NCBI GenBank assembly: GCA_947623225.1
Contig: CANQGO010000007.1
Location: 1 to 64,000 of the forward strand
Reading direction: 5' to 3'
Source: an uncultured Clostridia bacterium
GTDB taxonomy: Bacteria; Bacillota; Clostridia; Christensenellales; CAG-314
DNA: 64,000 nt
Shown here: positions 24,851-33,306 of the stretch, one piece after another
Layout: the number at the start of each line of letters is the position of its first letter
Position numbering within the stretch: position 1 is the stretch's first letter
Translations under genes and position numbers: made by a program
Notes under the pieces: model-generated
Told to the model about the DNA's origin: nothing
Database searches by the model: none
The model's input: only the letters and a program-made list of their open reading frames with translations

Positions 24851-25642
24851 TCAACGGTCGTTCGTGTATTTGTCTGCAGCCTCCACGTCGTACACCAACG
24901 GCTTGCCGTATACCCGCTCGTAGACCTCTACCCACTTGGCATAGCACTCGTTGCACATATCTTCGGCGTTTTGCTTGTCCGTCTCTCCCTCTGTCGGGTA
25001 GATAGGCTCCAATATATTTACAACGGCGTGCTTGCACCTGCCCTCAAACGTCACGAATAGTGGTATGACGGGCACATGGAACTTCGCCGCATAGCGAAAC
25101 GCGCCCGTCTTGAGGGGACGCGGCTTTTCGTAATGCTGCCACAGTGCCTCTTCGGGATAGAAGTTGACTACCGCACCGTTGTCCAGCAGGGTACGGAGAG
25201 TCTCGGACAACTTTTTCTGTGCGGCATATCCGCCGCCGAGGGACAGGAATCCGGCACGGCGCAGGATAAAACCGCCCAACCCCTTTTTGTTGTTGTGCGG
25301 TGCGCCGGTGTGGTAACTCCGATAGTGCCCTATCGCCTGCTTGACGAAGAGCGTATCCAACACGGATATGTGATTGCATACGCATATCGCTCCGTCGATA
25401 CCCTTGATATTTTTCCTGCCGCGTATCCTCAGCCCGTAGCGAAAGAGACAGAGTACCGGACCGAAAAGGAATGTCACCGTACGGCAAAACAGGCAGGACA
25501 TACGATAGAAAAAGTTCGTCCGTACGTACTTGTAGTCGCCGTCGGGCATTATATACCGCTTGCCTTGCGGCAGATAGTCCACGTCGAAGGCTCCCTCCGC
25601 CTCCAGCCTGCTAATTAACCGATTGCGTTTCTTCTTTCTCAA
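24851..25642 (-). CDS. 1-acyl-sn-glycerol-3-phosphate acyltransferase family (PlsC-like)
   Basis: A 263-residue acyltransferase. The HX4D motif is NHISVLD near residue 94; motif III is FYPEEALWQ (the usual EGTR is replaced); a proline-containing motif IV is FHVPVIPLFV. One hydrophobic segment lies near 50-70. The family acylates lysophosphatidic acid in phospholipid synthesis. The frame starts with TTG at 25642 inside the 3' end of the upstream glycosyltransferase gene (32-bp overlap); an internal ATG at codon 32 is the alternative, but the N-terminal sequence looks coding. Cotranscribed with a glycolipid synthase. Confidence 0.85.
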   Translation of the reverse strand: MRKKKRNRLISRLEAEGAFDVDYLPQGKRYIMPDGDYKYVRTNFFYRMSCLFCRTVTFLFGPVLCLFRYGLRIRGRKNIKGIDGAICVCNHISVLDTLFVKQAIGHYRSYHTGAPHNNKKGLGGFILRRAGFLSLGGGYAAQKKLSETLRTLLDNGAVVNFYPEEALWQHYEKPRPLKTGAFRYAAKFHVPVIPLFVTFEGRCKHAVVNILEPIYPTEGETDKQNAEDMCNECYAKWVEVYERVYGKPLVYDVEAADKYTNDR

Positions 25643-26816
25643 TTTTGTGCTTGACCTGCTCGTATACTATATCCGCGATCTGCTCGCCGCCGTCCACCGT
25701 CTTGTTGATATGCTCGGCTATGGCTTGTCGACAGCCGTCCAGCGCGGAAGGATCCGCTATATATTCGTTGATGAGTTTCAATGCCGTTTTTCGGTGAAAA
25801 GCCGTGACTCCGCACCCGTAATGATTTACGAACAGCCTGCATGTGGCGCGTTCTATGGGATGAGGACAGAAGTCCACCATGACGGGCGTCCCCACGAACA
25901 GACTGTCCAGTATGGCGTTGGGTCCTGCTTTGGTCACGAACAGATCGCACGCGGCATAGTACTCGTATATCTTCTCCGTGAAGCGGATAGGTATGAGCGT
26001 GATATTGCTCGGTACCTGCTCCGCCAGACGCGCCGTTTTCTCGTACAACTTCTCGTTTTTCCCCGCGAGGAATACTATCGTCAGCGGCTGACGGACATGC
26101 TTGACCAGATATCTGCAATACTTCGCAGACTTGGACAGCGCGTACGCCCCGTCGGCTATCATGATACAGAACTTGTCCTGCGGTATGCCGTACTTCTCGC
26201 GGCATTGCTGCTTGGTCATAGAGAATTCACGTACGCACTTACGCACCGTGAAGTACACTTGCCGCACCTTGGAGTAGTCGAATTTGCGCTTGCGTATAGC
26301 CTCCGTGCTGGCGAGACTATTGTTGGTGATGAATACGTCGCAGCGTCTGTCCCACCATACGTGGACGTTGTTGTCCGGGTTGTAACTGATGACCGTCACT
26401 TCCCTCTCCGAGGCATAGCGACGCTTGTACTCCATCGCGCAAAACGTCACGAAGTAGTGCGTGGATATGATCACGTCCGGCTGCCGTGCATGGAACGCCT
26501 CTACCAGTTCATTGACCGCCTTGCGGAAGAATACGTGATGGACGAGGTTCATAAACGGCCTCTTGCCGAGATTCATCACGGCGAATATCATATCGCCGTA
26601 GTGCCAGTATTTATTGGTTGCCTTTGTCTGATTGATGAGAAATCGTTCGAATTTGATAAGCGTCTGATCGTGGTCGTCCTCCATTATCTTCGATTCGACG
26701 ATCTCCATCTCGTCACCGTACCTGTTCTTCAAGCCGTCGGCTATAGCCTGCGCGGACATGATATGCCCGAATCCGGACTCTATGTACGTGACGAGTATGC
26801 GCGGTTTTTGTTCCAT
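25611..26816 (-). CDS. Diacylglycerol glycosyltransferase (MGDG synthase/UgtP family)
   Basis: A 401-residue family 28-type glycosyltransferase. The N-terminal YIESGFGHIMSAQAIADGL is the acceptor-side glycine motif of MGDG synthases; the middle has DVIISTHYFVTF; the C-terminal nucleotide-sugar part has VTKAGPNAILDSLFVGTPVM. UgtP-type enzymes add glucose or galactose from UDP-sugar to diacylglycerol, making membrane glycolipids and lipoteichoic-acid anchors. It overlaps the PlsC-like gene, so both belong to lipid assembly. The sugar used is not known. Confidence 0.85.
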   Translation of the reverse strand: MEQKPRILVTYIESGFGHIMSAQAIADGLKNRYGDEMEIVESKIMEDDHDQTLIKFERFLINQTKATNKYWHYGDMIFAVMNLGKRPFMNLVHHVFFRKAVNELVEAFHARQPDVIISTHYFVTFCAMEYKRRYASEREVTVISYNPDNNVHVWWDRRCDVFITNNSLASTEAIRKRKFDYSKVRQVYFTVRKCVREFSMTKQQCREKYGIPQDKFCIMIADGAYALSKSAKYCRYLVKHVRQPLTIVFLAGKNEKLYEKTARLAEQVPSNITLIPIRFTEKIYEYYAACDLFVTKAGPNAILDSLFVGTPVMVDFCPHPIERATCRLFVNHYGCGVTAFHRKTALKLINEYIADPSALDGCRQAIAEHINKTVDGGEQIADIVYEQVKHKIEKEETQSVN

Positions 26817-26967
26817 ATTATCTACCTGTGTGCTTTTTCCTTTGTCGAGTTTGCCTTCCCGACGGGATCTGCCCTATTGCATTTTGCCCGTCATTCCGAC
26901 TCGTCTATGATACACTCCCATTGTCAAAATAAAGTAAACTTCGACGGTTTTCTCCCGTCAAAAATAC

Positions 26968-26998
26968 CTGCCGAATCACTCCGCGAGCATATCGGCAG
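26968..26998 (-). terminator. Terminator after pepT
   Basis: Stem CTGCCGA / TCGGCAG followed on the minus strand by GTATTTTT. Confidence 0.7.
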
Positions 26999-27030
26999 AT
27001 ATATCCTGTTCATCTACGACTGCGGATAAG

Positions 27031-28251
27031 TTATCTGAACTCCCTGTACAACTCCACCAGCTGCAGCAGCACCTCGAGACACTTGTCCATTTCTTCCCCT
27101 ATGGCGTACTCGTACCTGCCGTGGCAGTTGTATCCGCCCGTGAAGAGATTGGGACAGGGCAATCCCTCGTAGCTCAGTCTCGCGCCGTCGGTACCGCCGC
27201 GTATGGGCACCACTTTTGGCGCGACGCCTGCGCGCTCCATAGCCTTCTCGGCATTTTCCACCAGATGGATATGCGGCAGTATCTTTTCCTTCATGTTGTA
27301 GTAACTGTCCTCTATATCCGCCGACACGGTGCCATCGCCGTACTTGTCATTCAGAAAAGCGACTATCCGACGGAAAAGTTCCTTCTTTTGCTCGAACTTG
27401 CCCTTGTCGTGATCGCGGATGATATAGTACGCCGTCGCGCCGTCGCAGGTGCCCTGCATACTGTCCAGATGGAAAAAGCCTTCATATCCGCTCGTATAGC
27501 GGGGATTCTGCTCTACCGGCAGCATACCCTGCAATTCCATCAATATGAGGTTGGCATTCACCATTATATCCTTGGCAGAGCCGGGATGCACGGACATGCC
27601 CTTGACCTTCACCTTGGCAGACGCCGCGTTGAAGTTCTCGTATTCCAACTCGCCCAGTCCGCCACCGTCCACGGTGTATGCTCCGTCAGCGTCGAAACGC
27701 GCCACGTCGAAGAAGTCCGTGCCCCGTCCCACTTCCTCGTCGGGAGTGAAGGCTATGCGTATGGTGCCGTGCTCGATCGTGTTGGAGGCGAGTATCTCGG
27801 CAAGCGTCATTATGGCTGCTACTCCCGCCTTGTCATCCGCGCCCAGCAGCGTCCTTCCGTCCGAGCTGATGACGGTCTGTCCCACATGACGGAGCAGATC
27901 GGGGAATTGCTTGGGCGAGAGCACATACCCGTCGGCAAGGCGTATGTCTTTGCCGTTGTAGTTCTCCGTCACCACCGCATGTACGTCCTTGCCGCTGACG
28001 GCTGAGGAGGTATCCACATGGGCTATGAAGCCCAACTTGTATCCGCCGCTCTTCACATTGGCGGGGATGGTGGCGTAGACATATCCGTATTCGTCCATGT
28101 CCGCTTGTATGCCCATGTCCGTCAGCTCGTCACGGAGCATACGCAGCAGGACTTTTTGCTTGTCACTGCTGGGAAATTGCTCCACGTCGGGCACAGACTC
28201 GGTGTCTATTCCCACATATTTTATAAACCTTTTCAGTAACTTTTCGTTCAT
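27031..28251 (-). CDS. pepT: Peptidase T (tripeptide aminopeptidase)
   Basis: A 406-residue M20B metallopeptidase that removes the N-terminal residue from tripeptides. All metal ligands and catalytic residues are visible: IAHVDTSSAV, GADDKAGVAA, TPDEEVGRGTDFF, TVDGGGLGE and the late His in GGYNCHGRYE. The length equals that of characterised PepT. It is downstream of an HD hydrolase and a DNA glycosylase on the same strand with short gaps (18 and 13 bp), so these probably share a transcript that ends at 26968-26998. Confidence 0.97.
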   Translation of the reverse strand: MNEKLLKRFIKYVGIDTESVPDVEQFPSSDKQKVLLRMLRDELTDMGIQADMDEYGYVYATIPANVKSGGYKLGFIAHVDTSSAVSGKDVHAVVTENYNGKDIRLADGYVLSPKQFPDLLRHVGQTVISSDGRTLLGADDKAGVAAIMTLAEILASNTIEHGTIRIAFTPDEEVGRGTDFFDVARFDADGAYTVDGGGLGELEYENFNAASAKVKVKGMSVHPGSAKDIMVNANLILMELQGMLPVEQNPRYTSGYEGFFHLDSMQGTCDGATAYYIIRDHDKGKFEQKKELFRRIVAFLNDKYGDGTVSADIEDSYYNMKEKILPHIHLVENAEKAMERAGVAPKVVPIRGGTDGARLSYEGLPCPNLFTGGYNCHGRYEYAIGEEMDKCLEVLLQLVELYREFR

Positions 28252-28269
28252 GTTCCACCTCGATCGACC

Positions 28270-28878
28270 CTACGCCATACCGTTGTATGCCCTGTCCTCG
28301 TCCAGGTACGTGGCTTGCAGATCGGCTATGTGCAGCAACAGTACGAGTTTGTACTTGGCAAGTGCCTCCGACAGGGAGAAGCTACCCCCTTTGACGCGCT
28401 CGTCGAAGCCGCCCATGTGCCAGTTGATAGCCATCGCCTCCTCCGGCGTCAGCTTGACGAACTGCGACACAATGAATACCGACTTCTCTCCGTGCCCGTA
28501 CGGGAACTTCTCCTCCACCTTGAAGTAGGGCTTCTTGACCCACTCGGTACCCTCTTTGACATTGCGCATCTCCGTCACATAGTAGTTGACTTTGCATACG
28601 TCATGCATCAGTCCGCATATGGCCAGCGTTTCCTCGCCGAACTCTTCGCCGTAGTTTGCGCCGTACTCGTATTCCATCAGCCGCTTCAGCCGCTTGTATA
28701 CGTTGATGGAGTGCTGACACAGTCCGCCGTACTCGGCAAGATGATAGCGTGCCGATGCCGGCGTGGTGAAAAAGTCGCTGTTGGTCAGATACTCCAGCAA
28801 CTTGTCCGCACCGTCGCGATGGATATTTGCCTTGAATATACTTATGAATTCCTCTTTTGCACTATTGACGTCGATCAT
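28270..28878 (-). CDS. HD-domain hydrolase
   Basis: A 202-residue protein with HD-superfamily metal motifs: CQHSINVYKRL, GLMHDVCKVNYY (the HD pair) and INWHMGGF, then a late Asp in LLHIADLQATYLDED. Such proteins are metal-dependent phosphohydrolases acting on nucleotides or related compounds; the substrate is not evident. It sits between a DNA glycosylase and peptidase T with short gaps. Confidence 0.85.
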   Translation of the reverse strand: MIDVNSAKEEFISIFKANIHRDGADKLLEYLTNSDFFTTPASARYHLAEYGGLCQHSINVYKRLKRLMEYEYGANYGEEFGEETLAICGLMHDVCKVNYYVTEMRNVKEGTEWVKKPYFKVEEKFPYGHGEKSVFIVSQFVKLTPEEAMAINWHMGGFDERVKGGSFSLSEALAKYKLVLLLHIADLQATYLDEDRAYNGMA

Positions 28879-28891
28879 TGTATGTTCTCCT

Positions 28892-29359
28892 TTAGTTGTT
28901 TTTCAATTGTTCCAGCCACAAGGACTTATCGAATCTCACATTGGCAGGACTGGTAGAGGGCAGCCGCACCAGCGGCAACGCTCCCGTGTATACGCTCGCA
29001 GTCAGTCGGTACGCGGTGCTGCCGTTGCACAATATCTTACATATGGGGCACCGCGACAGCAATATGGACAGGTCCACCATGCGTACGTTGCGCAATTCGG
29101 CGTCCATAGAGCCTTCCGTGTCGCAACTGTCCACTATATCCCATAGCGCGACTCCGTGACTGAGGCACAGCCGCTTCTTGTCCTCTACGGCGACGGGCAC
29201 TTGCTCGCCATACGCTTCTGCAAGCACCTGCCAGAATCTGTTTTGCTTGTTGCCGTAGTAAAACGCCTGCTCGCGAGACTTGACGCTCGGGAAGCTGCCC
29301 AATATGAGTATGCGGCTGTCCGCGTCGTATACCGGCGCGAATCCGTTGTAGTGTCCCAT
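28892..29359 (-). CDS. DNA glycosylase of the UDG/Mug-like (deoxyinosine) family
   Basis: A 155-residue uracil-DNA-glycosylase-fold protein. It has LILGSFPSVKSREQAFYYG (active-site loop and substrate pocket), KQNRFW, and LPSTSPANVRF (the DNA-intercalation loop). These match the small bacterial DNA-deoxyinosine glycosylase subfamily, which removes hypoxanthine formed by adenine deamination; activity on uracil is also possible. A promoter lies at 29389-29417, overlapping the end of the MATE gene. It is first in the unit with the HD hydrolase and pepT. Confidence 0.8.
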   Translation of the reverse strand: MGHYNGFAPVYDADSRILILGSFPSVKSREQAFYYGNKQNRFWQVLAEAYGEQVPVAVEDKKRLCLSHGVALWDIVDSCDTEGSMDAELRNVRMVDLSILLSRCPICKILCNGSTAYRLTASVYTGALPLVRLPSTSPANVRFDKSLWLEQLKNN

Positions 29360-29388
29360 CCTATATACACCACCTTGTTGCTTACTGA

Positions 29389-29417
29389 ATTATACTACAT
29401 TTTGCGCCCGATTGCAA
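29389..29417 (-). promoter_or_regulatory. Promoter of the glycosylase-HD-pepT unit
   Basis: TTGCAA (29412-29417), 17-bp spacer, TATAAT (29389-29394). It lies across the 3' end of the MATE gene. Confidence 0.7.
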
Positions 29418-30744
29418 TATACCCGTAGCGTTTATTGTTGACGGCGAACATGACCAGACATAGCAGCAGGGCTACCAACTCCGCCACCGGAGTGGACAGC
29501 CATATACCGTCCAACCCCAGCCACAGCGGCAACACGAAAATGCACACCAGCTGAAACACCAGCGTGCGTCCAAAGGACACTATGGCAGATATCAGCCCGT
29601 TGCTCAACGCCGTGAAGAAGGACGAGCAAAACATGCAATATCCGCAAAACAGGTAGCAGATAGAGTATAGCCTCATTCCTCGCGCCGTCATCTGCAGCAA
29701 CACTTCGCTGTAGCTCACGAATATCCGCGCTATGACGTCGGCAAGGGATATGGCAAATGCCGCCATTGCCACGCTCGTGACCGTGAGGATTATCATGGAC
29801 TTTTTGAATACGTTCTGCAGTTGCGCTCGGTTTTGCGCGCCGTAGTTGTACCCCACTATCGGTGCCACGCCCAGACAGTAGCCTATGAATATGGCAACGA
29901 ATACGAATTGTACGTACATTATCACGCCGTATGCCGCCACTCCGTCGTCCCCAACGGTACGCGTGAGTTGCCAATTGTAGATGATGGACACCAGCGACAT
30001 GGCTATATTCCCCAGCAACTCGCTCGAGCCGTTGACGCACACCTTGCCTATCACGCGCAGGTTCAGACGAAATGGCACGAAGCGCAGCAGACTGCTGTTG
30101 GGACAAAAGAAGTATATGAGCGGCAATATCCCGCCTACCGCTTGTGACATGGCTGTGCCTATCGCAGCCCCTGCCACCCCCATCTTGCACCCTATAATGA
30201 ATACCGCGTCGAATACCATATTGGTCACTCCGCTCACCAGCGTGAACACAAATCCCAATCTGGGCTTTTCCGCCGTGATGAAGAAGCTCTGAAACAGATT
30301 CTGCAGCATGAAGAAGGGCAACGCCAATATAAGTATCTGCGAATACACCACCGCGTCGTCCAGCACCGCCCCCGTCGCACCTATCATCGCGCCTATGGGC
30401 CGCAGCATAAAGAAAAATCCCGCGGCAAAGATCACGCCCAATACAAACGTGACCGTCACTATGAGAGTGAAGTACCTGTTCGCGCTCGGTCCGTCCTTCT
30501 CGCCCAGCGTCTTGGACACCACAGCCGTACCGCCCGCGCCGAACATGAACCCCACCGCACCCAGTATCATGATGACGGGGAAAATATAGTTTATCGCCTT
30601 GAAGGGTATGTCTCCTGCGAAGTTGGACACGAAGATGCCGTCCACTACCGAGTAGATGGACGTGAATATCATCATAAGTATCGGTCCGAGGCAGAAGCGA
30701 AGCAGTCTGCCGTATGTAAAGTTGTCCGAGAGTTGTATCTTCAT
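29395..30744 (-). CDS. MATE family efflux transporter
   Basis: A 449-residue integral membrane protein with twelve predicted helices in two halves, the MATE/NorM-DinF layout. Typical blocks: LSIYSVVDGIFVSN-like opening (here FTSIYSVVDGIFVSNF), GAGGTAVVSKTLGEKD, and GVAPIVGYNYGAQNRAQL in the second half. MATE pumps use Na+ or H+ gradients to expel cationic drugs or metabolites; an Rnf-generated gradient would serve. The ATG at 30744 has GGTGAG upstream; the 14-residue longer frame does not. Confidence 0.93.
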   Translation of the reverse strand: MKIQLSDNFTYGRLLRFCLGPILMMIFTSIYSVVDGIFVSNFAGDIPFKAINYIFPVIMILGAVGFMFGAGGTAVVSKTLGEKDGPSANRYFTLIVTVTFVLGVIFAAGFFFMLRPIGAMIGATGAVLDDAVVYSQILILALPFFMLQNLFQSFFITAEKPRLGFVFTLVSGVTNMVFDAVFIIGCKMGVAGAAIGTAMSQAVGGILPLIYFFCPNSSLLRFVPFRLNLRVIGKVCVNGSSELLGNIAMSLVSIIYNWQLTRTVGDDGVAAYGVIMYVQFVFVAIFIGYCLGVAPIVGYNYGAQNRAQLQNVFKKSMIILTVTSVAMAAFAISLADVIARIFVSYSEVLLQMTARGMRLYSICYLFCGYCMFCSSFFTALSNGLISAIVSFGRTLVFQLVCIFVLPLWLGLDGIWLSTPVAELVALLLCLVMFAVNNKRYGYIAIGRKM

Positions 30745-30808
30745 ACTCACCAAAGCAGTTTTTCTTACGCGCCCGATAGTCCGCACTACGGGAGCCGACT
30801 TGTATCAT

Positions 30809-30835
30809 ATTATATCATTATTCGTTCATTGTCAA
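30809..30835 (-). promoter_or_regulatory. Promoter of the MATE gene
   Basis: TTGACA (30830-30835), 15-bp spacer, TATAAT (30809-30814) preceded by TGA, an extended -10. A plus-strand TTGTCA at 30829-30834 overlaps it and may serve the Cys-rich gene. Confidence 0.6.
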
Positions 30836-30940
30836 ACAAAGCAGCCCTCTGTAACACTTTTGCGCACCAAATCATATCCTACAACAGACTAAGATCTAGT
30901 CGAATACGAAAGCCGAGCATCTCGGCGAATGGAGGTATAT

Positions 30941-31189
30941 ATGTTTAACGGTTTGTTCAACGAAGGCGGCTATGACGGCACCGGCGGCGGCTGCACAGGA
31001 GGCTGCGGAGGCGGAATGACTCTCGGCGGCTGCAACTGCACCTGGATATTGCTCATCATCCTGTTTTTGTGCTGCTGCGGCGGAAAGCTCAAAAATTTCA
31101 GCCTGAACGTCAATCCTTGCTGCCTTATCCTGCTGACGGCGTTGCTGTTCTGCACGGGCGGGATCTCCGTAGGTCACGGCTGCAAATAG
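30941..31189 (+). CDS. Cys/Gly-rich small membrane protein (82 aa)
   Basis: No family is firmly recognised. The N-terminus is a Gly/Cys-rich stretch (EGGYDGTGGGCTGGCGGG, then GGCNC), followed by two hydrophobic segments (WILLIILFLCCC and LILLTALLFCTGG) around a short polar loop, and a Cys near the end. It contains about eleven Cys, including CCC and CC. GGAGG lies five bases before the ATG at 30941. Similar tiny 'high-cysteine' proteins occur in Clostridia, but no function is known. A perfect 6-bp-arm hairpin (30910-30924) sits just before the RBS. Confidence 0.65.
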   Translation: MFNGLFNEGGYDGTGGGCTGGCGGGMTLGGCNCTWILLIILFLCCCGGKLKNFSLNVNPCCLILLTALLFCTGGISVGHGCK

Positions 31190-31230
31190 CGCGTCCTCTC
31201 GATACTCTCTTGTACATAGCCAATGACAAA

Positions 31231-31257
31231 AAGGGCTGCCCCGTACTCGGGCAGCCC
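31231..31257 (-). terminator. Terminator of the YitT pair
   Basis: Stem AGGGCTGCCC / GGGCAGCCCT with a 7-base loop; on the minus strand a TTTTT run follows. It lies between the convergent Cys-rich gene and YitT genes. Confidence 0.8.
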
Positions 31258-31281
31258 TCCATATTGCGTCCTGCAGACGTT

Positions 31282-32262
31282 TTATTTTGTTTGCGGCAGG
31301 TCACCGTCCTGCTCCAACTCTATTTCCTTGTTGGCAAAGCCTTTGCCTATGACCTCTTTCACGTTTTCCACGTAGGCAAATGCGGTCGGGTCTACCTGGT
31401 TGATGACGCGGCGTGCCTTGACCAGCTGCGACTTGTATATAACGCACAGCAGCATCTCCTTCTCGCGGTGAGAGTATCCGCCTACCACCTTCACCTGCGT
31501 GATTCCGTGCTTCAGCTGCGCCGACAGGGCTTGCGCCATTTCTTCCGGCTTCTCGGTGGTGATCTCCAACTCTATTGCCGAAGAAAAGCCCTTGAATATG
31601 CTTTCTTGCACTATCTGGCACACAAACAGTGCCGCGATGGAGTATATGAACATATTCAGTGCCTCGCCGACGGTATGATTGACTATCCCGTACACGACGG
31701 ACGCTACGGTTATGACTATGGCGTTTGCAAGCAGTATGAATCTGAGCGCGTCGCTGCTGCTTTTCTTGGAATACTTCTGCACTATCAGCCCGACTATATC
31801 GGTACCGCCCGTAGACGCGTTGACGGACAGGAGCAGAGGCAGCGATATGCCGTGCAGCGCGCCGCCCAGCACCACATACAGTACATTGTCGTAGTTGCCG
31901 GCTTCATCCGTCATCACGGACTTGACCAACTCCGCCACGTTCAGCACGCGGAATACCACCAGTTCCGTCGCCAGCATGAGCAGATAGACGGTCGTCTTGA
32001 GCGCGAAGCGCGTACGGTATCTGCAAAAGCAGTATATGAGTATGGGTATATTCAGCGCGATGAGCCACAGACCGGCAGAGAAGTACCACTTAGACGCGGA
32101 TAGCCCCGACAGCAGTATGTCGAGAATGGAAGATATACCCAGCACACCGCCTACGATGGCGTTTGACGGCAGCAAAAATACTTCCACCGCCACCGCAGTC
32201 GCGAGACTTGCGCAGAATATTATAAGGTATTGTTTCAGATTATAGACGAATGTCCTTTTCAT
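31282..32262 (-). CDS. YitT family membrane protein, copy 2
   Basis: A 326-residue protein with five to six helices in the N-terminal 200 residues, including the family block STGGTDIVGLIVQKYSKK and NAIVGGVLGISSILD, then a soluble C-terminal DUF2179 domain (about 225-300). Family function is unknown; transport or signal roles have been proposed. It overlaps the upstream YitT gene by 4 bp, so the two are translationally coupled and may form a heteromer. Terminator follows at 31231-31257. Confidence 0.9.
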   Translation of the reverse strand: MKRTFVYNLKQYLIIFCASLATAVAVEVFLLPSNAIVGGVLGISSILDILLSGLSASKWYFSAGLWLIALNIPILIYCFCRYRTRFALKTTVYLLMLATELVVFRVLNVAELVKSVMTDEAGNYDNVLYVVLGGALHGISLPLLLSVNASTGGTDIVGLIVQKYSKKSSSDALRFILLANAIVITVASVVYGIVNHTVGEALNMFIYSIAALFVCQIVQESIFKGFSSAIELEITTEKPEEMAQALSAQLKHGITQVKVVGGYSHREKEMLLCVIYKSQLVKARRVINQVDPTAFAYVENVKEVIGKGFANKEIELEQDGDLPQTK

Positions 32263-33185
32263 TTGGTTTTGTAACTCCTGTTGAAGGTCGGCCTGCTGAA
32301 CACATCATACACGTCCTTGATGAATACGAACGCATGCGGATCGCGCGCCTTGATGAGCTGCTTCAGATACTGACGCTGACGATATTGCACCACGACCATG
32401 ACTATCTTGCGCTGCGGCTCCTCTGGATCCGTTTTTTCCACGTCCACGCAGCTGCACCCTCGCTTAAAATAGTCCGTTATGTCCTGTACGAGTTGCTCGT
32501 ATTCGGTGGTGACTATCATGAACTTCTGCGGGTGGTTGAGTCCGCGCTTGAACATTCCCATGAATGTAGACCCCAGCACGACATACGCCAGCGAATAAAA
32601 CACTATGGTCAGATTCTCATGCTCTATGACTATGACTATCACGCTGCCCACTACGGCTATCAAAAAGTTGGATATCATGATCACCTTGGACAGGTCTATC
32701 TCCGGGTGGAATTTGTGCACTATACGCGCGATGACTTCCGTGCCGCCGTTGGAGCCGTTGTACTCGCTGGCAATATACATGGAAAAGCCTATGCACACCG
32801 CCGCGAATATCACCCCTATCGTACGCGACTCGGTGAATTGCGGTATACGCATATACGGGAACACCGCCAGCGCACCCGTGCATACAAATGTGGCATATAT
32901 CGTCTTGATGGTGTAGTCTCCGCGCAGAAATACGACCGAACATATAAGCAGCGGAATATTGATGATAAAGTAAACCAATGACATGAGTTGATCGTAGCCT
33001 ACGCTGTCCACGAACAACTTGAGTATATACGTGAGCGCGGAGCTGAGTCCGCTGAAACCGCCGGCGATCAACTTGGTAGGGTTGAGAAATACGTACAACG
33101 TGACGGCATTGAGCACTCCTGCCACCGTCATCCATACATACTCTTTCAGTTTGATAGCAAATGATCTTGCCGTCGGTCTTTTCAC
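32259..33185 (-). CDS. YitT family membrane protein, copy 1
   Basis: A 308-residue paralogue of the next gene, with LIAGGFSGLSSALTYI, NGSNGGTEVIARIVHKFHPE and a C-terminal DUF2179 domain. The start is taken as GTG at 33185 because AAGGGG lies about eight bases upstream; the frame can be read back to 33278 but that crosses the promoter and the leader hairpin, so the longer form is unlikely. First gene of a two-gene operon. Confidence 0.88.
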   Translation of the reverse strand: MKRPTARSFAIKLKEYVWMTVAGVLNAVTLYVFLNPTKLIAGGFSGLSSALTYILKLFVDSVGYDQLMSLVYFIINIPLLICSVVFLRGDYTIKTIYATFVCTGALAVFPYMRIPQFTESRTIGVIFAAVCIGFSMYIASEYNGSNGGTEVIARIVHKFHPEIDLSKVIMISNFLIAVVGSVIVIVIEHENLTIVFYSLAYVVLGSTFMGMFKRGLNHPQKFMIVTTEYEQLVQDITDYFKRGCSCVDVEKTDPEEPQRKIVMVVVQYRQRQYLKQLIKARDPHAFVFIKDVYDVFSRPTFNRSYKTK

Positions 33186-33207
33186 TACAGTATCCCCTTG
33201 CAACAAA

Positions 33208-33242
33208 AGAGATTTTGTACAATAGCATAATACAAAATCTCT
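33208..33242 (-). promoter_or_regulatory. Leader stem-loop of the YitT operon
   Basis: Twelve-base perfect arms, AGAGATTTTGTA and TACAAAATCTCT, with an 11-base loop. It begins at the expected transcription start and ends about 9 nt before the RBS, followed by TTTGTTG. It could be an attenuator, a 5' mRNA-stabilising stem or a protein operator. Confidence 0.6.
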
Positions 33243-33249
33243 ATGAATA

Positions 33250-33278
33250 AATATAACGCCAACGTAGATTTCTGTCAA
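33250..33278 (-). promoter_or_regulatory. Promoter of the YitT operon
   Basis: TTGACA (33273-33278), 17-bp spacer, TATATT (33250-33255). Confidence 0.8.
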
Positions 33279-33306
33279 TTATTTGACGGAATTTGCGCAA
33301 AATTTG

